A stretch of DNA of 64,000 nt from Neopusillimonas maritima (GCF_003576595.1 NZ_NQOU01000001.1:250337-314336); one strand, 5' to 3'. Positions 17,886-29,217 are shown, numbered from the stretch's first letter. A program made the numbers and translations. Notes: generated by a model from the letters alone, not told the origin.

Positions 17886-18800
17886 TTAGTCGGCGGGGTT
17901 AAAAACACCCGTCGACAAATAACGGTCGCCGCGATCACACACAATAAACACAATGGTCGCGTTTTCCACCCGCTCTGCCACGCGCAACGCAGCGATCAGC
18001 GCGCCGGCAGACGATATACCGCCGAAGATCCCTTCTTCGGCGGCCAAGCGTCGCGCCATGGTTTCGGCTTTCGATTGTTCAATCAGTTCGAACGCATCAA
18101 CCTTCGAGGGATCATAAATCTTCGGCTGATATGCGGTTGACCATTTACGAATACCCGGAATTTGCGACCCCTCGGCCGGCTGCGCACCGATAATTTGAAT
18201 ATCGGGGTTCCGGCCGCGCAAATACATGCCAACCCCCATAATCGTTCCCGTTGTACCCATTGCGCTAATGAAATGGGTAATTTCACCCCCGGTTTGCTCC
18301 CAAAGCTCGGGACCTGTGGTGTCGATGTGCGCCTGGAAATTGTCGGGATTGGCAAATTGATCGAGCACCTTGCCTTTTCCTTCGGCCTGCATTTTCATCG
18401 CCAGATCACGCGCATATTCCATGCCGCCATCACTGGCTTTGGTAAGAATCAGCTCTGCGCCATAAGCCGCCATCGATGCCCGACGCTCAAGCGAAAGATT
18501 GTCGGGCATGATCAGAATCATGCGATACCCACGAATGGCAGCGACCATGGCAAGTGCAATACCTGTATTGCCGCTGGTTGCTTCAATGAGCGTATCGCCG
18601 GGTTTGATCTCACCTCGCGCCTCGGCACGACGAATCATTGAGGCCGCCGGGCGGTCTTTTACCGACCCGGCCGGGTTATTTCCCTCGAGCTTGGCCAAAA
18701 TGACATTACCCCGCTCTTGCGCAAGGCTGCCCGGAATCCGTTGCAAGCGAACCAAAGGGGTATTTCCGATGGTGTCTTCAATCGTCATGTATGTTTTCAT
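17886..18800 (-). CDS. cysM: Cysteine synthase B
   Basis: PLP enzyme making cysteine from O-acetylserine and sulfide or thiosulfate. 304 residues from the Met at 18800 (MKTYMTIEDTIGNTPLVRL). The PLP lysine is in NPAGSVKDRPAASMI near 43-57 and the substrate-binding loop in EATSGNTGIALAM. The CysM-type sequence and the short C-terminus separate it from CysK. The start overlaps the end of the comEA-like gene by 23 nt. A second Met five codons in (18788) is possible. A longer upstream frame is only the overlap. Confidence 0.94.
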   Translation of the reverse strand: MKTYMTIEDTIGNTPLVRLQRIPGSLAQERGNVILAKLEGNNPAGSVKDRPAASMIRRAEARGEIKPGDTLIEATSGNTGIALAMVAAIRGYRMILIMPDNLSLERRASMAAYGAELILTKASDGGMEYARDLAMKMQAEGKGKVLDQFANPDNFQAHIDTTGPELWEQTGGEITHFISAMGTTGTIMGVGMYLRGRNPDIQIIGAQPAEGSQIPGIRKWSTAYQPKIYDPSKVDAFELIEQSKAETMARRLAAEEGIFGGISSAGALIAALRVAERVENATIVFIVCDRGDRYLSTGVFNPAD

Positions 18801-19188
18801 GGCGCAAATCATACACCTTGTTCGGACTGTTTGGCATGGTACCCGACCCCAAAGTAAGGCCGGCCGTTCGTAAAGCTGCGACCTTGGCCGGGCCGATACC
18901 CCGCACACGATCAGATAAGTCTTCAAACGACTCATAACTGCCGCCGCGCGCCCGCTCCTGAATGATAATACCGGCGGTTTTGGGGCCGATACCTTTCACC
19001 GTTTCGAGTTGCGCCAGCGTGGCGGCATTGACGTCGACCGCGTGCGCGGTGTTGGCATAAGTCGTTCCAAGTAATGCAAGGCACAGGCAAGTTCGGGACA
19101 ACTGCTTGACCCACCCAGGCGCCGCAGCAGGCTCACGCCAGGTTATATCCGAAGGTTTGGCTACCGTTGACTCAGTAAAGGGATTCAT
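18778..19188 (-). CDS. ComEA-like helix-hairpin-helix DNA-binding protein
   Basis: 136 residues from the Met at 19188, preceded by AGGAGCG. A membrane or signal segment at about 35-53 (LCLALLGTTYANTAHA) is followed by a pair of helix-hairpin-helix motifs (VDVNAATLAQLETVKGIGPK, FEDLSDRVRGIGPAKVAALR), the ComEA arrangement for binding DNA at the periplasmic face. It may act in DNA uptake, but no other competence gene is in the window. It overlaps cysM by 23 nt, so the two are probably co-transcribed. Confidence 0.85.
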   Translation of the reverse strand: MNPFTESTVAKPSDITWREPAAAPGWVKQLSRTCLCLALLGTTYANTAHAVDVNAATLAQLETVKGIGPKTAGIIIQERARGGSYESFEDLSDRVRGIGPAKVAALRTAGLTLGSGTMPNSPNKVYDLRHENIHDD

Positions 19189-19204
19189 GAAAGCGCTCCT
19201 GATA

Positions 19205-19236
19205 AGAAAAAACATCGGGGGATATCCCCGATGTTT
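19205..19236 (-). terminator. Terminator after rfaD
   Basis: An 11-bp perfect stem (AAACATCGGGG and its complement around GATAT) is followed on the minus strand by TTTTTTC. It ends the lapA/lapB-rfaE-rfaD transcript about 100 nt past rfaD, directly before the comEA-like gene. Confidence 0.88.
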
Positions 19237-19338
19237 GATCTTGCGTGAAAGCGCTCAAAACCGATACGGACCCGTCTGTGGTTTATCCATGCGTAAAGCT
19301 ACGCACCCACAGGGGCAGACTGACGCCCACTGACGCGC

Positions 19339-20334
19339 TTATAAGCGCCCTTGCTCCAGCAGATACTGCATATATTTGGTCACACCAGTATGCACGTCGT
19401 GGAAAGGTTTGTCGTACCCGGCTTCCCGCAATTGGGTTAAATCGGCCTGGGTGTGACTTTGATAACGTCCTTTCAGGTCTTCCGGAAAGTCAATGTAATG
19501 AATAAGCTGTTGATCCACCAACTCCTGCAATGACAGCTCCGACTCGCCTTCAGCCATACGCAAGGCATTTACAACCGCGCACGCAACGTCATTGAAAGGC
19601 TGGGCCCGACCCGTTCCGCAGTTGAAGATGCCGGAAATTTCGGGATGCTCAAGGAAATACAAATTAACCTCTACGGCATCGTCTACATAAATAAAGTCGC
19701 GCTGTTGCCCTCCGTCGGGGTAGCCATCCCAGCCACCAAACAAGCGAACATGGTTCTCTTCTCGATATTGGTTGGCATTATGAAAGGCAACCGAAGACAT
19801 GCGCCCTTTATGCTGTTCATGGGGGCCATACACGTTGAAGTACCGTAAACCCACCACCGGTGCCGTCAATGCACTTAAACGGCGGCGTAAAACCTGATCA
19901 AACAAAAATTTCGAATAGCCGTAAACATTCAGCGGCGATTCATACAAAATATCTTCAATATAACTGGGGCCCGCACCGTAAACCGCTGCCGATGAAGCAT
20001 AAATAAAAGGCACCTTGGCCTGCTGGCACCACTCGAACAGCTCCAGGGTGACACGATAATTGTTATCCATCATGTATTGGCCGTTACGTTCGGTCGTGTC
20101 GGAGCAGGCCCCCTGATGAAAGACCGCTTCTATGCCCGACAACTGCCCCTTCAAAAGGCGCTCTCGGAACACGTCTTTATGCAAATAATCGGCAATGTTC
20201 AGGTTAACCAAATTAATGAATTTATCGCCGTCTGTGAGGTCATCAACAACCAAAATGTCACTGATGCCCCGTACATTCAAGCCTTTTACAATATTGCTGC
20301 CAATGAAACCGGCACCTCCGGTAACCACAATCAT
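19339..20334 (-). CDS. rfaD: ADP-L-glycero-D-manno-heptose-6-epimerase
   Basis: Last step of ADP-heptose synthesis for the LPS inner core. 331 residues of the short-chain dehydrogenase fold: the NADP-binding [15 protein letters not shown] at the N-terminus, SSAAVYG near 115, YxxxK in [10 protein letters not shown] near 139, and the family segment [20 protein letters not shown]. It overlaps rfaE by 4 nt (ATGA). Confidence 0.96.
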   Translation of the reverse strand: MIVVTGGAGFIGSNIVKGLNVRGISDILVVDDLTDGDKFINLVNLNIADYLHKDVFRERLLKGQLSGIEAVFHQGACSDTTERNGQYMMDNNYRVTLELFEWCQQAKVPFIYASSAAVYGAGPSYIEDILYESPLNVYGYSKFLFDQVLRRRLSALTAPVVGLRYFNVYGPHEQHKGRMSSVAFHNANQYREENHVRLFGGWDGYPDGGQQRDFIYVDDAVEVNLYFLEHPEISGIFNCGTGRAQPFNDVACAVVNALRMAEGESELSLQELVDQQLIHYIDFPEDLKGRYQSHTQADLTQLREAGYDKPFHDVHTGVTKYMQYLLEQGRL

Positions 20335-21260
20335 CTTAACTCTCCTACTGTTACCACCGACGTGCCCAATTTACCCACGGCAACGCCGCCGGCCCGATTA
20401 GCCCATGCTACGGCATCCTCCCACGACAACCCCGCAGCGCGCATCAGCGCAAGCGTTGCCAACACCGTATCACCCGCGCCCGAAACATCGAACACATCTT
20501 GAGCTGCCGCATCAACATGAAAACGCGATCCATCAAGAAACAACGTCATCCCTTGTTCAGAGCGCGTTACCAGTAGCGCTTCAAGTGCCAATTTATGACG
20601 CAAAGCCTGCGCGCGCATCTCAAGATCTGCCTCAGAAGACCAATACCCCACTGCCTCACGCATTTCCTGCCGGTTCGGTGTGATAATGGTTGCCCCTTTA
20701 TAACGCTGGTAATCGTGCCCTTTGGGATCGACCAACACCGGGCGATTCGCCGCCCGCGCCATGTCTATTAATACATCGACATGGGCAAGCGCACCCTTGG
20801 CATAGTCGGAGAGCACAACCACATCATGATGCTGCAACTGCGCGGCAAACAATGTTTTTACCTGAGCCAGGCTGGCCTCGCCGGGATGCTCTTCGAAATC
20901 AATACGCAACATTTGCTGTTGCCGCCCAAGCACGCGCATTTTCAACGTGGTATGCAAAACAGGATCGGTAACCAAACGGGTTGCGATATTATCCTGCGCT
21001 GCCAGGTTTTCAATTTCAACCCCGGCCTCATCGTCGCCCACCACCCCAATCAGGGTGGTTTGTCCGCCCAATGCAGCAATATTGCGCGCCACATTAGCCG
21101 CGCCCCCCAAACGGTTCTCGCGGCGCGCAACATGCACAACCGGAACCGGTGCTTCGGGCGAAATACGCTCCACCTCTCCGAACCAATAGCGGTCAAGCAT
21201 AATATCGCCCACCACCAACACTCGCGCCCGCGCTACTTTATCTTGCGGGAAGACCGTCAT
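20331..21260 (-). CDS. rfaE: D-glycero-beta-D-manno-heptose-7-phosphate kinase
   Basis: PfkB-family kinase domain of the ADP-heptose pathway; 309 residues from the Met at 21260, which has an excellent site (GGAGGAAATAAG). Motifs: [20 protein letters not shown] at the N-terminus, [15 protein letters not shown], and the ATP/catalytic [20 protein letters not shown] near the C-terminus. Only the kinase half (RfaE1/HldE1/HldA) is present, so the adenylyltransferase must be encoded elsewhere, as is usual in beta-proteobacteria. It overlaps lapB by 4 nt. Confidence 0.95.
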   Translation of the reverse strand: MTVFPQDKVARARVLVVGDIMLDRYWFGEVERISPEAPVPVVHVARRENRLGGAANVARNIAALGGQTTLIGVVGDDEAGVEIENLAAQDNIATRLVTDPVLHTTLKMRVLGRQQQMLRIDFEEHPGEASLAQVKTLFAAQLQHHDVVVLSDYAKGALAHVDVLIDMARAANRPVLVDPKGHDYQRYKGATIITPNRQEMREAVGYWSSEADLEMRAQALRHKLALEALLVTRSEQGMTLFLDGSRFHVDAAAQDVFDVSGAGDTVLATLALMRAAGLSWEDAVAWANRAGGVAVGKLGTSVVTVGELR

Positions 21261-22486
21261 CTTATTTCCTCCAGGCGCCGGGGTGGATAGGTTTCCCACG
21301 CATTGCAACCCGGGCATTGCCAATAATAATTGCGTGCCTCGAAGCCGCATTGGGTGCAGGCATAACGATCTAAACGCTGACTGTGCTTATGAATAAGACT
21401 ACGCAGCAGGCTGAGGTCGGCCTGAGCTACAGCCGTTGCCGCGGGGGAATCAGCTTGAGCTCGGTGATCAACCGCCAGTTCCGCCTCAAGAAGACGGTCG
21501 AGCCCCAGTAAAGACGGCGTCGAACGCAGCGCTTCCCTTGCAAAAGCCCATGCCGGACCATAACCTTCCTGGCTGCGCAGTTCACGAAAGACCAGATTGA
21601 ACAAATCAAGCGATGGATACAAGGCGTAGTGCGACTTCAAGATAGCCAGGCCTTGGTCCGTATGGCCGGACTGGCGATAGTTTTCAAGAAGATCCGCCGC
21701 CACCAGGCCGGCGTAATCAGGGGCATCGGACAAAATCGATTCCAAATAAACCCGTTCTGGACCCGACTCACCTTTGGCACGACACAACGCTGCCCGTAAT
21801 ATGGCAATACGAGCCTGATATGCCGCCCCTTTTCGTTGCACTTTAAGGATTCCGGCCGCATTCTCTGCGGCATCAAGGGCAGTTTGTGCAACGTCGAGCT
21901 TGGCCGGCTTTTGCGACAACGCACTCAGCGCCTGTTCACACTGATAATGAACCAACTGCGGAACAGGCTCATCAACCAACGCAGTTAAACGCTTTACCGC
22001 CTCTATTGCCCGAGGCCAATCGTGCTCAGACTCATAAATTCTAATCAGGGCTCGCACGGCTGAAACGGCAAAACGTGTATGCTCCACCTGTAAGAAAGCC
22101 TCTTCGGCGCGATCAAGCATGCCCGCTTTCAAATAATCGTGCGCTATTTCATGCAATGCGTGCTCGCGCTCTGCTTGCGGTAAATCGGCACGCGACAACA
22201 AACTTTGGTGCACCCGAATCGCCCGTTCCATTTCACCCCGGCGCCGGAACAAACTCCCCAATGCAAAATGCAGCTCCGTCGTCTCAGGATCGAGCTTGGC
22301 CACCTCGACAAATGCATCAATTGCACGGTCGGGCTCTTCATTGAGTATAAAGTTCAGACCCTTGAAGTAAGAGTCGGGCAAACTGCGGGTTTCAGACAAC
22401 ATTTGCCGAATATCCACGCGCGCAGCAATCCAGCCCAAACCAAACAGAACGGGAACGGCAATGAGCCACCACGGTTCAAAATCCAT
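21257..22486 (-). CDS. lapB: LPS assembly protein LapB
   Basis: 409 residues. An N-terminal membrane anchor (WWLIAVPVLFGLGWIAARV) is followed by about nine tetratricopeptide-like repeats and a C-terminal rubredoxin-type metal knuckle (CTQCGFEARNYYWQCPGCNA). LapB regulates LpxC turnover and LPS assembly. It sits between lapA and the heptose genes, with overlapping or close ends, the typical lapA-lapB-rfaE-rfaD block. Confidence 0.95.
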   Translation of the reverse strand: MDFEPWWLIAVPVLFGLGWIAARVDIRQMLSETRSLPDSYFKGLNFILNEEPDRAIDAFVEVAKLDPETTELHFALGSLFRRRGEMERAIRVHQSLLSRADLPQAEREHALHEIAHDYLKAGMLDRAEEAFLQVEHTRFAVSAVRALIRIYESEHDWPRAIEAVKRLTALVDEPVPQLVHYQCEQALSALSQKPAKLDVAQTALDAAENAAGILKVQRKGAAYQARIAILRAALCRAKGESGPERVYLESILSDAPDYAGLVAADLLENYRQSGHTDQGLAILKSHYALYPSLDLFNLVFRELRSQEGYGPAWAFAREALRSTPSLLGLDRLLEAELAVDHRAQADSPAATAVAQADLSLLRSLIHKHSQRLDRYACTQCGFEARNYYWQCPGCNAWETYPPRRLEEIR

Positions 22487-22527
22487 GTATCAAGCCTTGT
22501 ATATTGGAATCAGGCAGTAAAAAGGTA

Positions 22528-22848
22528 CTACAGCGGTGCCAACGGTACGGCCGGCTCAGGATCCGAATGCCCCTGAACTTCCCGCGTTGCAAGGCTGTCC
22601 TGCAAGCGTTGAACCTCACGTTGGGCTTTTTTCAATTCCCGCCTGCGGCGCAGCGTGGCCGGCACGACAGCAAGCAGCGCAAACGCAATACCAATAACAA
22701 ACGCCACCAGCATGACGACAATAAGTGGCACACCCGACACAACATGGTCACCATAGAAGCCGACCTCAACCGGATTCGTGTTCTTCAAGGCAAACAATAA
22801 AACAACGACAAAGATAATCAGTCGCAATGCCCATACGATATAGCGCAT
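22528..22848 (-). CDS. lapA: LPS assembly protein LapA (DUF1049)
   Basis: 106-residue inner-membrane protein with two hydrophobic helices (about 8-24 and 42-64), NPVEVGFYGDHVVSGVPLIV between them and a charged coiled-coil-like tail (RRRRELKKAQREVQRLQDSL). It partners LapB. It lies 41 nt upstream of lapB and just beyond the ihfB terminator, so it probably has its own promoter at 22850-22930. Confidence 0.9.
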   Translation of the reverse strand: MRYIVWALRLIIFVVVLLFALKNTNPVEVGFYGDHVVSGVPLIVVMLVAFVIGIAFALLAVVPATLRRRRELKKAQREVQRLQDSLATREVQGHSDPEPAVPLAPL

Positions 22849-22929
22849 GACAATGGCTCCGCAAATATTTCAGTGATGACAATTGTAAAGGGAATTTATC
22901 GAGGGCAGCCGCCCGGACACATCTGAAAT

Positions 22930-22960
22930 GAAAAAACCGGAACCATTGCGGGTTCCGGCT
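22930..22960 (-). terminator. Terminator after ihfB
   Basis: Inverted repeat AACCGGAACC/GGGTTCCGG around ATTGC, followed on the minus strand by TTTTTTC. It lies about 37 nt beyond the ihfB stop and separates the gyrA-to-ihfB genes from lapA. Confidence 0.87.
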
Positions 22961-22996
22961 TCTTCGATACAGCAAATTTGCTTTGGCGTGCGTTAG

Positions 22997-23359
22997 CTAG
23001 CCATGCGCAATTTTCGTGTCGTACGACGTTGGAAAAAGTTCAGCTTTCTCTGCCTTGTTGCCGGCCTGTTCCTGCTCAAATGCCGCGTCAACCCGCTCAC
23101 GCAGCTCTTTGCCGGCCTTGAAATGAGGAACCTGTTTACCCGGTACCATGACTTTTTCTCCTGATTTGGGATTACGCCCCACACGAGGCGCCCGCTTCGA
23201 TAAAGAGAAACTGCCGAAGCCACGGATTTCAATGCGCTGGCCATCGGCCAACGCTTGAGTCATGGCTTCAAGCACCGTTTTCACAGCCAGATCGGTATCA
23301 CGCAACGCAAGTTGCGGATACCGGGTGGCCAATAAGGCGATCAGTTCTGACTTAGTCAC
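22997..23359 (-). CDS. ihfB: Integration host factor beta subunit
   Basis: DNA-bending HU/IHF protein of 120 residues: [17 protein letters not shown] at the N-terminus, the [20 protein letters not shown] signature near 45-64 and [20 protein letters not shown] of the beta-arm. The C-terminal 25 residues are longer and more acidic than in enterobacterial IHF. It follows rpsA by 5 nt, the conserved rpsA-ihfB pair. Confidence 0.96.
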   Translation of the reverse strand: MTKSELIALLATRYPQLALRDTDLAVKTVLEAMTQALADGQRIEIRGFGSFSLSKRAPRVGRNPKSGEKVMVPGKQVPHFKAGKELRERVDAAFEQEQAGNKAEKAELFPTSYDTKIAHG

Positions 23360-23364
23360 ACCAA

Positions 23365-25083
23365 TTAACCGTCGTCGCGTTGCTGGTCGAGCTTGGCTTT
23401 CAGCAATGCACCCAGATTCGTTGTACCGGACGATGCACTTGCCTCAGTCATACGCTGCAGTGTTTCAGCGGTTTCAGCGTTATCACGAGCCTTGATGGAC
23501 AACTGAATGGAACGCGCCTTGCGATCAACGTTAATGATCATGGCTTCAACGCTTTCGCCTTCTTTCAATACCGTTGTGGCGTCTTCAACACGACCACTGG
23601 AAATTTCAGAAGCACGCAGATAGCCATCGACGTCGAGCGACAGATTGATAACAGCCCCTTTCGCTTCAACTGATTTGATCACGCCGGGAACAACTGCACC
23701 CTTGTCGTAAGTAGCAACGAAGTTGTTGAAGGGGTCGCCCTCAAGTTGCTTGATGCCCAGGGAAATACGCTCTTTATCGGTATCGATACCCAAGACAACG
23801 GCTTCGATCTCATCGCCCTTCTTGAAGTTGCGAACGGCTTCTTCACCTGTATCGGACCAGGACAGGTCGGACAAATGCACCAGACCGTCGATACCACCTG
23901 GCAAGCCCACGAATACGCCAAAATCAGTGATGGATTTGATTGCACCGCTAACCTTGTCACCGCGCTTGAAGTTCATGGCGAACTCTTCCCACGGGTTCTG
24001 GCGGCACTGCTTCATACCCAACGAAATACGACGACGATCTTCATCGATTTCCAGAACCATGACTTCAACTTCTTCACCCAGGGTGACGACTTTGCGTGGG
24101 TCAACGTTCTTGTTGGTCCAATCCATTTCGGAAACGTGAACCAGGCCTTCAATACCGTCTTCAACCTCGACAAATGAACCGTAGTCGGTGAGGTTGGTGA
24201 CTTTACCGAACAAACGTGTACCTTGTGGGTAACGACGTGCCAGACCGATCCAGGGATCTTCACCCAATTGCTTCACACCCAGTGAAACACGGCTCTTCTC
24301 TTGATCGAACTTGAGTACTTTGGCTTCCACTTCCTGGCCAACGGACAGAACTTCAGAAGGATGACGCACACGGCGCCACGCCATGTCGGTAATGTGCAAC
24401 AGACCGTCGATACCGCCCAGGTCGATAAACGCACCGTAGTCGGTGATGTTCTTGACGATACCTTTGACAACCGCACCTTCGTGCAATGTTTCGAGCAGCT
24501 TTTCGCGCTCTTCGCCCATGCTGGCCTCAAGCACCGCACGGCGCGACAGCACAACGTTGTTGCGCTTGCGATCGAGCTTGATAACTTTGAAATCAAGCGT
24601 TTTGCCCTCATAGGGCGTGGTGTCTTTAACAGGACGCATGTCGACCAGTGAGCCGGGCAGGAATGCGCGGATACCGTTCGTCATGACAGTAAGACCACCC
24701 TTCACTTTGCCGGTGATGGTGCCGTTAACCAGTTCGCCGGATTCCAACGCCTGTTCGAGCGACAGCCAGGCCGACAGGCGCTTGGCGCGATCACGCGACA
24801 GAATGGTGTCGCCGTAGCCATTTTCGAGCGAATCAATCGCAACCGAAACAAAATCACCTTCCTTGACTTCCAGCTCGCCCTGATCATTCAGGAACTCTTC
24901 CAGCGGAATCAAAGCTTCCGATTTAAGGCCGGCGTTAACAACGACGAAATTGTGATCAACACGAAGGACTTCTGCCGAAATAACTTCGCCAGACTTCATG
25001 TCTTGGGTTTTCAGACTTTCAGCAAAAAGATCGGCAAAGCTTTCGCCGCCAATAGCGGCTTCAGGGGTTAAAGTTGAGGACAT
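23365..25083 (-). CDS. rpsA: 30S ribosomal protein S1
   Basis: 572 residues from the Met at 25083 ([13 protein letters not shown]). Six S1/OB repeats are visible, several with the repeated pattern [40 protein letters not shown] and [21 protein letters not shown]1 brings mRNA to the 30S subunit. The 120 bp between cmk and rpsA hold an untranslated leader that may host S1 autoregulation; no clear structure could be assigned by eye. Confidence 0.97.
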   Translation of the reverse strand: MSSTLTPEAAIGGESFADLFAESLKTQDMKSGEVISAEVLRVDHNFVVVNAGLKSEALIPLEEFLNDQGELEVKEGDFVSVAIDSLENGYGDTILSRDRAKRLSAWLSLEQALESGELVNGTITGKVKGGLTVMTNGIRAFLPGSLVDMRPVKDTTPYEGKTLDFKVIKLDRKRNNVVLSRRAVLEASMGEEREKLLETLHEGAVVKGIVKNITDYGAFIDLGGIDGLLHITDMAWRRVRHPSEVLSVGQEVEAKVLKFDQEKSRVSLGVKQLGEDPWIGLARRYPQGTRLFGKVTNLTDYGSFVEVEDGIEGLVHVSEMDWTNKNVDPRKVVTLGEEVEVMVLEIDEDRRRISLGMKQCRQNPWEEFAMNFKRGDKVSGAIKSITDFGVFVGLPGGIDGLVHLSDLSWSDTGEEAVRNFKKGDEIEAVVLGIDTDKERISLGIKQLEGDPFNNFVATYDKGAVVPGVIKSVEAKGAVINLSLDVDGYLRASEISSGRVEDATTVLKEGESVEAMIINVDRKARSIQLSIKARDNAETAETLQRMTEASASSGTTNLGALLKAKLDQQRDDG

Positions 25084-25204
25084 TAAATTCAATCCATAGG
25101 CCAAGATGGCCGGTAAAAACACACCAAGGCAACCATTGCCCCAGTGGAGTTAAACATTGCCTGAAAAACTGAATACGTTGGAATAACGCGGCTTCCAGCT
25201 AAAT

Positions 25205-25879
25205 TCAGGCCCCAATTTTCGACCAGTGGTCGAGTACTGCATTCACGGTTTCTTCAATGGTTAAATTTGAAGAATCAATGATGATGGCATCAGGTGCAGG
25301 TACCAGCGGTGCATTGCTGCGGGTACGGTCACGCTCATCGCGCGCCTGCAGATCCTCCATCAAACTAGAAAGGTTAGCAGAAAAACCCTTTTCCTTCAAC
25401 TGCTTACAGCGTCTTTCAGCGCGCGCCGCAACATCGGCCACCAAAAATATTTTTAAAGGTGCATTTGGAAAGACAACCGTACCCATATCCCGGCCATCGG
25501 CCACCAGCCCAGGCAGCCGCCTGAATGCACGCTGGCGCTCCAATAGTGCCTGTCGAACCATACCGAAAGCGGCTATGCGGGAAGCGAACACACCAACGGG
25601 TTCCTCACGAATCGCTGCGGTTACATCGTGGCCACCCAGCCAGATCGCGCCATTATGAAATTGCACATCCAGGCCGGCGGCAATTCGTGCCGCTTCGGCT
25701 TCATCGCTGTCGGCCACTCCATTTTGCATGCAAGCCAGAGCAGTCAGACGATACAACGCACCACTATCAAGCACCGCCCAACCCAAATGCTGTGCCACAC
25801 GCTGTGCCACTGTGCCCTTGCCGGATGCGGTCGGCCCATCAATCGCAATGACCGGAACATCTTGCGTATTAATCGTCAT
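25205..25879 (-). CDS. cmk: Cytidylate kinase
   Basis: Phosphorylates CMP and dCMP. 224 residues: P-loop [19 protein letters not shown] at 13-30, [20 protein letters not shown] near 122-141 with the conserved DGRD, and the NMP-binding [18 protein letters not shown] near 191-208. It overlaps aroA by 4 nt. The aroA-cmk-rpsA-ihfB order is conserved in proteobacteria. Confidence 0.96.
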   Translation of the reverse strand: MTINTQDVPVIAIDGPTASGKGTVAQRVAQHLGWAVLDSGALYRLTALACMQNGVADSDEAEAARIAAGLDVQFHNGAIWLGGHDVTAAIREEPVGVFASRIAAFGMVRQALLERQRAFRRLPGLVADGRDMGTVVFPNAPLKIFLVADVAARAERRCKQLKEKGFSANLSSLMEDLQARDERDRTRSNAPLVPAPDAIIIDSSNLTIEETVNAVLDHWSKIGA

Positions 25880-27216
25880 TTCACCAGTTTGCTATAGATG
25901 TTGAAATAATCAGGAAAAGTTTTGCTAACGCATCCAGGATCAAGAATAATTACCGGTACCGGACCAAACGCTGCCAGTGAAAAGCACATGGCCATCCGAT
26001 GGTCGTCGTAGGTTTCAATCTCGGCCGCCCGCCAACTGTCGGGCGTTGCCGGAGGGGTAACGCTTAGCCAGTCCGGCCCAGACTCAACTTGCGCGCCCAG
26101 TTTGGCCAATTCAGTATGCATCGCGTGGATTCGATCGGTCTCTTTTACGCGCCAGCTTCCAATATTGCGCAACCGGCAAGGGCCGTCAGCGTACAGGGCC
26201 AAAGCAGCTGCCGTCATCGCCGCGTCGGGAATAAGGTTGAAATCTTTATCGAAGGCACGTAACCGCGCCCCCTTGGCCACACACGGCCCTGAAACAGAAA
26301 CCGAATGCGCGCCCCAATTCACCTGCGCCCCCATTTCCTCCAGCGTTTGTGCAAAGGCAATATCTCCCTGAATACTGTCGGCACCCACGCCATGTACGGT
26401 AACCGGCCCGCCCCCAATTGCACCCAACGCCATAAAGTACGAAGCTGAAGAGGCGTCGCCCTCGACCATGATATCGCCCGGCGAAACATAGTGTGCGTCA
26501 GCCGGCACCGTAAAGCGGGACCAACCTTCACGTTTAACCTGCACGCCGAAATACGCCATTAAATTAAGCGTGATCAAAATATAGGGTTTCGAAATCAGGT
26601 CACCCTCGACCTCAATAACAAGGGGTTGCCCCATTCGGGCTGTAGCCAGCGGCGCCGCCATGAGCAAAGCAGTAAGAAACTGGCTGGAAACCGACCCCTT
26701 AACGCGCGTGAAGGGATTCACGGTTGTCTGCGCGGGTGAAATTTTCAAAGGCGGATACCCCGTCTGGCCCTCATATTGAATCCCGGCCCCCAGTTGCTGC
26801 AAAGCGTCGACCAGATCGCCAATCGGTCGTTCATGCATGCGCGGCACACCCGACAACCGGAAATCCCCCCCCATCAGGGCCAGTGCCGCAGTAAGCGGCC
26901 GAAACGCCGTGCCGGCATTTCCAAGAAACAAATCTGCTTGCCGGTTTTTAAAAACCGCCTGGCCTGTTACCCACACTTCGGTATCAGATACCCGCTGAAG
27001 CGTCAGGCCCAGCGTTTCCAACGCCGCCAGCATGACCCGGGTATCGTCCGAATCCAATAACCCCCGAATCCGCGTTTGCCCCTGGGCCAGTGCGGCCAGT
27101 AATAACACACGATTGGAAATGCTTTTGGATCCCGGCAGCGTCATTTGCCCGAACGCTTCAGTGGAAGGTGGCAACGCCAGACGACCCAACGCCTCTCTGA
27201 CACCGGAAGAACTCAT
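25876..27216 (-). CDS. aroA: 3-phosphoshikimate 1-carboxyvinyltransferase (EPSP synthase)
   Basis: Sixth shikimate-pathway step. 446 residues with [20 protein letters not shown] near 28-47, the [18 protein letters not shown] motif near 95-112 and [20 protein letters not shown] near 354-373. Active-site Lys, Arg and Asp are in place. This is a class I-type sequence. It overlaps both tyrA and cmk by 4 nt, indicating tight translational coupling within the operon. Confidence 0.97.
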   Translation of the reverse strand: MSSSGVREALGRLALPPSTEAFGQMTLPGSKSISNRVLLLAALAQGQTRIRGLLDSDDTRVMLAALETLGLTLQRVSDTEVWVTGQAVFKNRQADLFLGNAGTAFRPLTAALALMGGDFRLSGVPRMHERPIGDLVDALQQLGAGIQYEGQTGYPPLKISPAQTTVNPFTRVKGSVSSQFLTALLMAAPLATARMGQPLVIEVEGDLISKPYILITLNLMAYFGVQVKREGWSRFTVPADAHYVSPGDIMVEGDASSASYFMALGAIGGGPVTVHGVGADSIQGDIAFAQTLEEMGAQVNWGAHSVSVSGPCVAKGARLRAFDKDFNLIPDAAMTAAALALYADGPCRLRNIGSWRVKETDRIHAMHTELAKLGAQVESGPDWLSVTPPATPDSWRAAEIETYDDHRMAMCFSLAAFGPVPVIILDPGCVSKTFPDYFNIYSKLVK

Positions 27217-28106
27217 GACAAACCGCTCCTGCTACCCCAAAAGCGCCGCGCCAAGGCGGCGCGTTCAAGCATGTCGTAAAGCTTTTGCGCATCTTCGTCG
27301 CGCAAGGCCGACTCGGCCTCATCCAGCGTGACACGAAAATCCTTGAGCTCACGCAACACCGCTTCACGATTGGCCATAAAAATATCGCGCCACATTTCGG
27401 CGGACCCCGCCGCCACACGAGTGAAATCCCGGAAACCGGTTCCGGCCAAACCAAGACGCAAATCGGCGTCGGCGCAAGCTGCGACCTGCTCCATAAAAAC
27501 AGAAGCCAGAAAGTGGGGCAAGTGGCTTACCGACGCCAACGCGCGATCGTGACTTTCCGGATCCATTAGTACAACCCGTGCCCCCACGGCTTCCCATAAC
27601 TGCGTTAGCTGCTGACGCATCACCGCTGAGTTTTCAGGCAAGGGGGTGAGAACAACATGCCTGCCTTCATATAGGCCTGCTTCGGCAGACTCGGGGCCGG
27701 TTTTTTCAGCGCCCGCAATGGGGTGGCCCGGTACGAACTGCCCAACGCGCTCTCCCAAGGCTTCGTATGCCGCTTTCACAACATCGGCCTTGGTACTGCC
27801 TGCGTCGGTTAACAGCGTGCTTTCTCTCAAATGAGGGACCAGCCCACGAAACAAAGCCGGCATGGATCCCACCGGCGAAGCCAGCAAAATAACGTCGGCC
27901 TGCCCGGCCGCCTCTTCAAGCGATACCGCCTCGTCGATAAGGCCCAGGCGCCTGGCCTGCGCAAGCGGCCCTGGCCGCCGCCCCACACCCAGCACGCGCT
28001 TAACCCGCCCTGCTTTGCGTAACGCCGCCGCAAACGAACCACCAATCAAGCCCACGCCCACAATGGCCAAAACATCAATCGACGGGAAAGGCGGAGAATT
28101 TTCCAT
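27213..28106 (-). CDS. tyrA: Prephenate dehydrogenase
   Basis: Makes 4-hydroxyphenylpyruvate for tyrosine. 297 residues: NAD-binding [18 protein letters not shown] near 16-33, the [15 protein letters not shown] substrate segment near 128-142 with its conserved His, and [15 protein letters not shown] near 194-208. It is a stand-alone monofunctional enzyme. It lies 13 nt after pheA. Many Burkholderiales carry hisC between pheA and tyrA, which is absent here. Confidence 0.94.
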   Translation of the reverse strand: MENSPPFPSIDVLAIVGVGLIGGSFAAALRKAGRVKRVLGVGRRPGPLAQARRLGLIDEAVSLEEAAGQADVILLASPVGSMPALFRGLVPHLRESTLLTDAGSTKADVVKAAYEALGERVGQFVPGHPIAGAEKTGPESAEAGLYEGRHVVLTPLPENSAVMRQQLTQLWEAVGARVVLMDPESHDRALASVSHLPHFLASVFMEQVAACADADLRLGLAGTGFRDFTRVAAGSAEMWRDIFMANREAVLRELKDFRVTLDEAESALRDEDAQKLYDMLERAALARRFWGSRSGLS

Positions 28107-28119
28107 GCAATTCGCCCCG

Positions 28120-29205
28120 TTATTGCACGGGGTAAGAACCCAGCACCTTGAAAAAAGCGGCGCGTTTCTTCAAATCAACGAGCGTTGCTTTAACGGCAGG
28201 GTCGCTTTGATGCCCCAAAATATCGACATAGAAATAATATTCCCACTGACCGGTGCGCGCCGGTCGCGACTCCAGCCGCGACATCGACACGCCGTTGCGG
28301 GCAATCGGCTCCAACATGTCATAAACTGCACCGGCGCGGTTCGGTACTGCCAAAATAAGGCTTGTTTTGTCGTGACCGGACGGAGCGACGTCGTCGGCAC
28401 CCACCACCAGAAAGCGGGTGCGATTATGCGGATCATCTTGAATACCCGGCGCCACAACTTTCAAATTCCAGGCCTCTGCCGCAGCCGCCCCTGCAATCGC
28501 AGCCACCTTGGCGTTCTCAGCCGCCACGCGCGCTGCTTCGGCATTACTGGACGCCGCATCGCGACTCAGTTGCGGATAGTGTCGACCCAACCATGCCTGA
28601 CATTGCGCCAATGCCTGCGGATGCGCCATTACCGTGGTAATGCCGTCCATCGTCCCCGATTGCGTCATCAGGCAATGCTGAATACTGAGTGAGCGCTCAC
28701 CCATGACCTTCAGAGAAGAGTTTAATAACAAATCCAGTGTTCGGCTGACAGCGCCCTCTGTGGAATTCTCCACAGGTACCATGCCAATATCCGCCTGACC
28801 CGATTCAACCGCGCGAAACACTTCATCGAAATTGGCGCACGGCATTTTTTGAACGGAATGACCAAACTGTTCTAAGGCGGCCTGCTCTGAAAACGAGCCT
28901 TGCGGGCCCAGATAAGCCACAATCAACGTGCGCTCCAGACCACGGCAGACAGAAATAATTTCACGCCATACCGACTCTATGCCCTCTTGCGTAAACGGGC
29001 CCTGGTTCAGTGATTGCAAATGGCGAATCAAGGTGGCCTCACGCTCTGGTTTCAGTACCGGGCCGGCGGCATCAAAAGCCTCTTTTACTTCACCAACTTG
29101 CTGTGCCGTGCGGGCACGCTGATTCAACAAAGACAAAATTTCCTTATCAATCGCGTCAATTACTTCACGCAACGGCGTCAAACTGGCCTGTAAATTTTTA
29201 TCCAT
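28120..29205 (-). CDS. pheA: Bifunctional chorismate mutase / prephenate dehydratase (P-protein)
   Basis: 361 residues in three parts: the AroQ chorismate mutase helix bundle (LREVIDAIDKEILSLLNQRA, about 1-95), the dehydratase (YLGPQGSFSEQAALEQFGHS, GMVPVENSTEGAVSRTLDLL, about 96-275), and a C-terminal ACT domain (NRAGAVYDMLEPIARNGVSM then ESRPARTGQWEYYFYVDI), the phenylalanine feedback site. It lies between serC (12 nt) and tyrA (13 nt). Confidence 0.96.
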   Translation of the reverse strand: MDKNLQASLTPLREVIDAIDKEILSLLNQRARTAQQVGEVKEAFDAAGPVLKPEREATLIRHLQSLNQGPFTQEGIESVWREIISVCRGLERTLIVAYLGPQGSFSEQAALEQFGHSVQKMPCANFDEVFRAVESGQADIGMVPVENSTEGAVSRTLDLLLNSSLKVMGERSLSIQHCLMTQSGTMDGITTVMAHPQALAQCQAWLGRHYPQLSRDAASSNAEAARVAAENAKVAAIAGAAAAEAWNLKVVAPGIQDDPHNRTRFLVVGADDVAPSGHDKTSLILAVPNRAGAVYDMLEPIARNGVSMSRLESRPARTGQWEYYFYVDILGHQSDPAVKATLVDLKKRAAFFKVLGSYPVQ

Positions 29206-29217
29206 GGCAAACTTTTC

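Noticed and set aside
27862-28692. 276-codon frame spanning tyrA and pheA on the plus strand
   Set aside because: Crosses two certain genes in antisense and encodes a basic, feature-less product.
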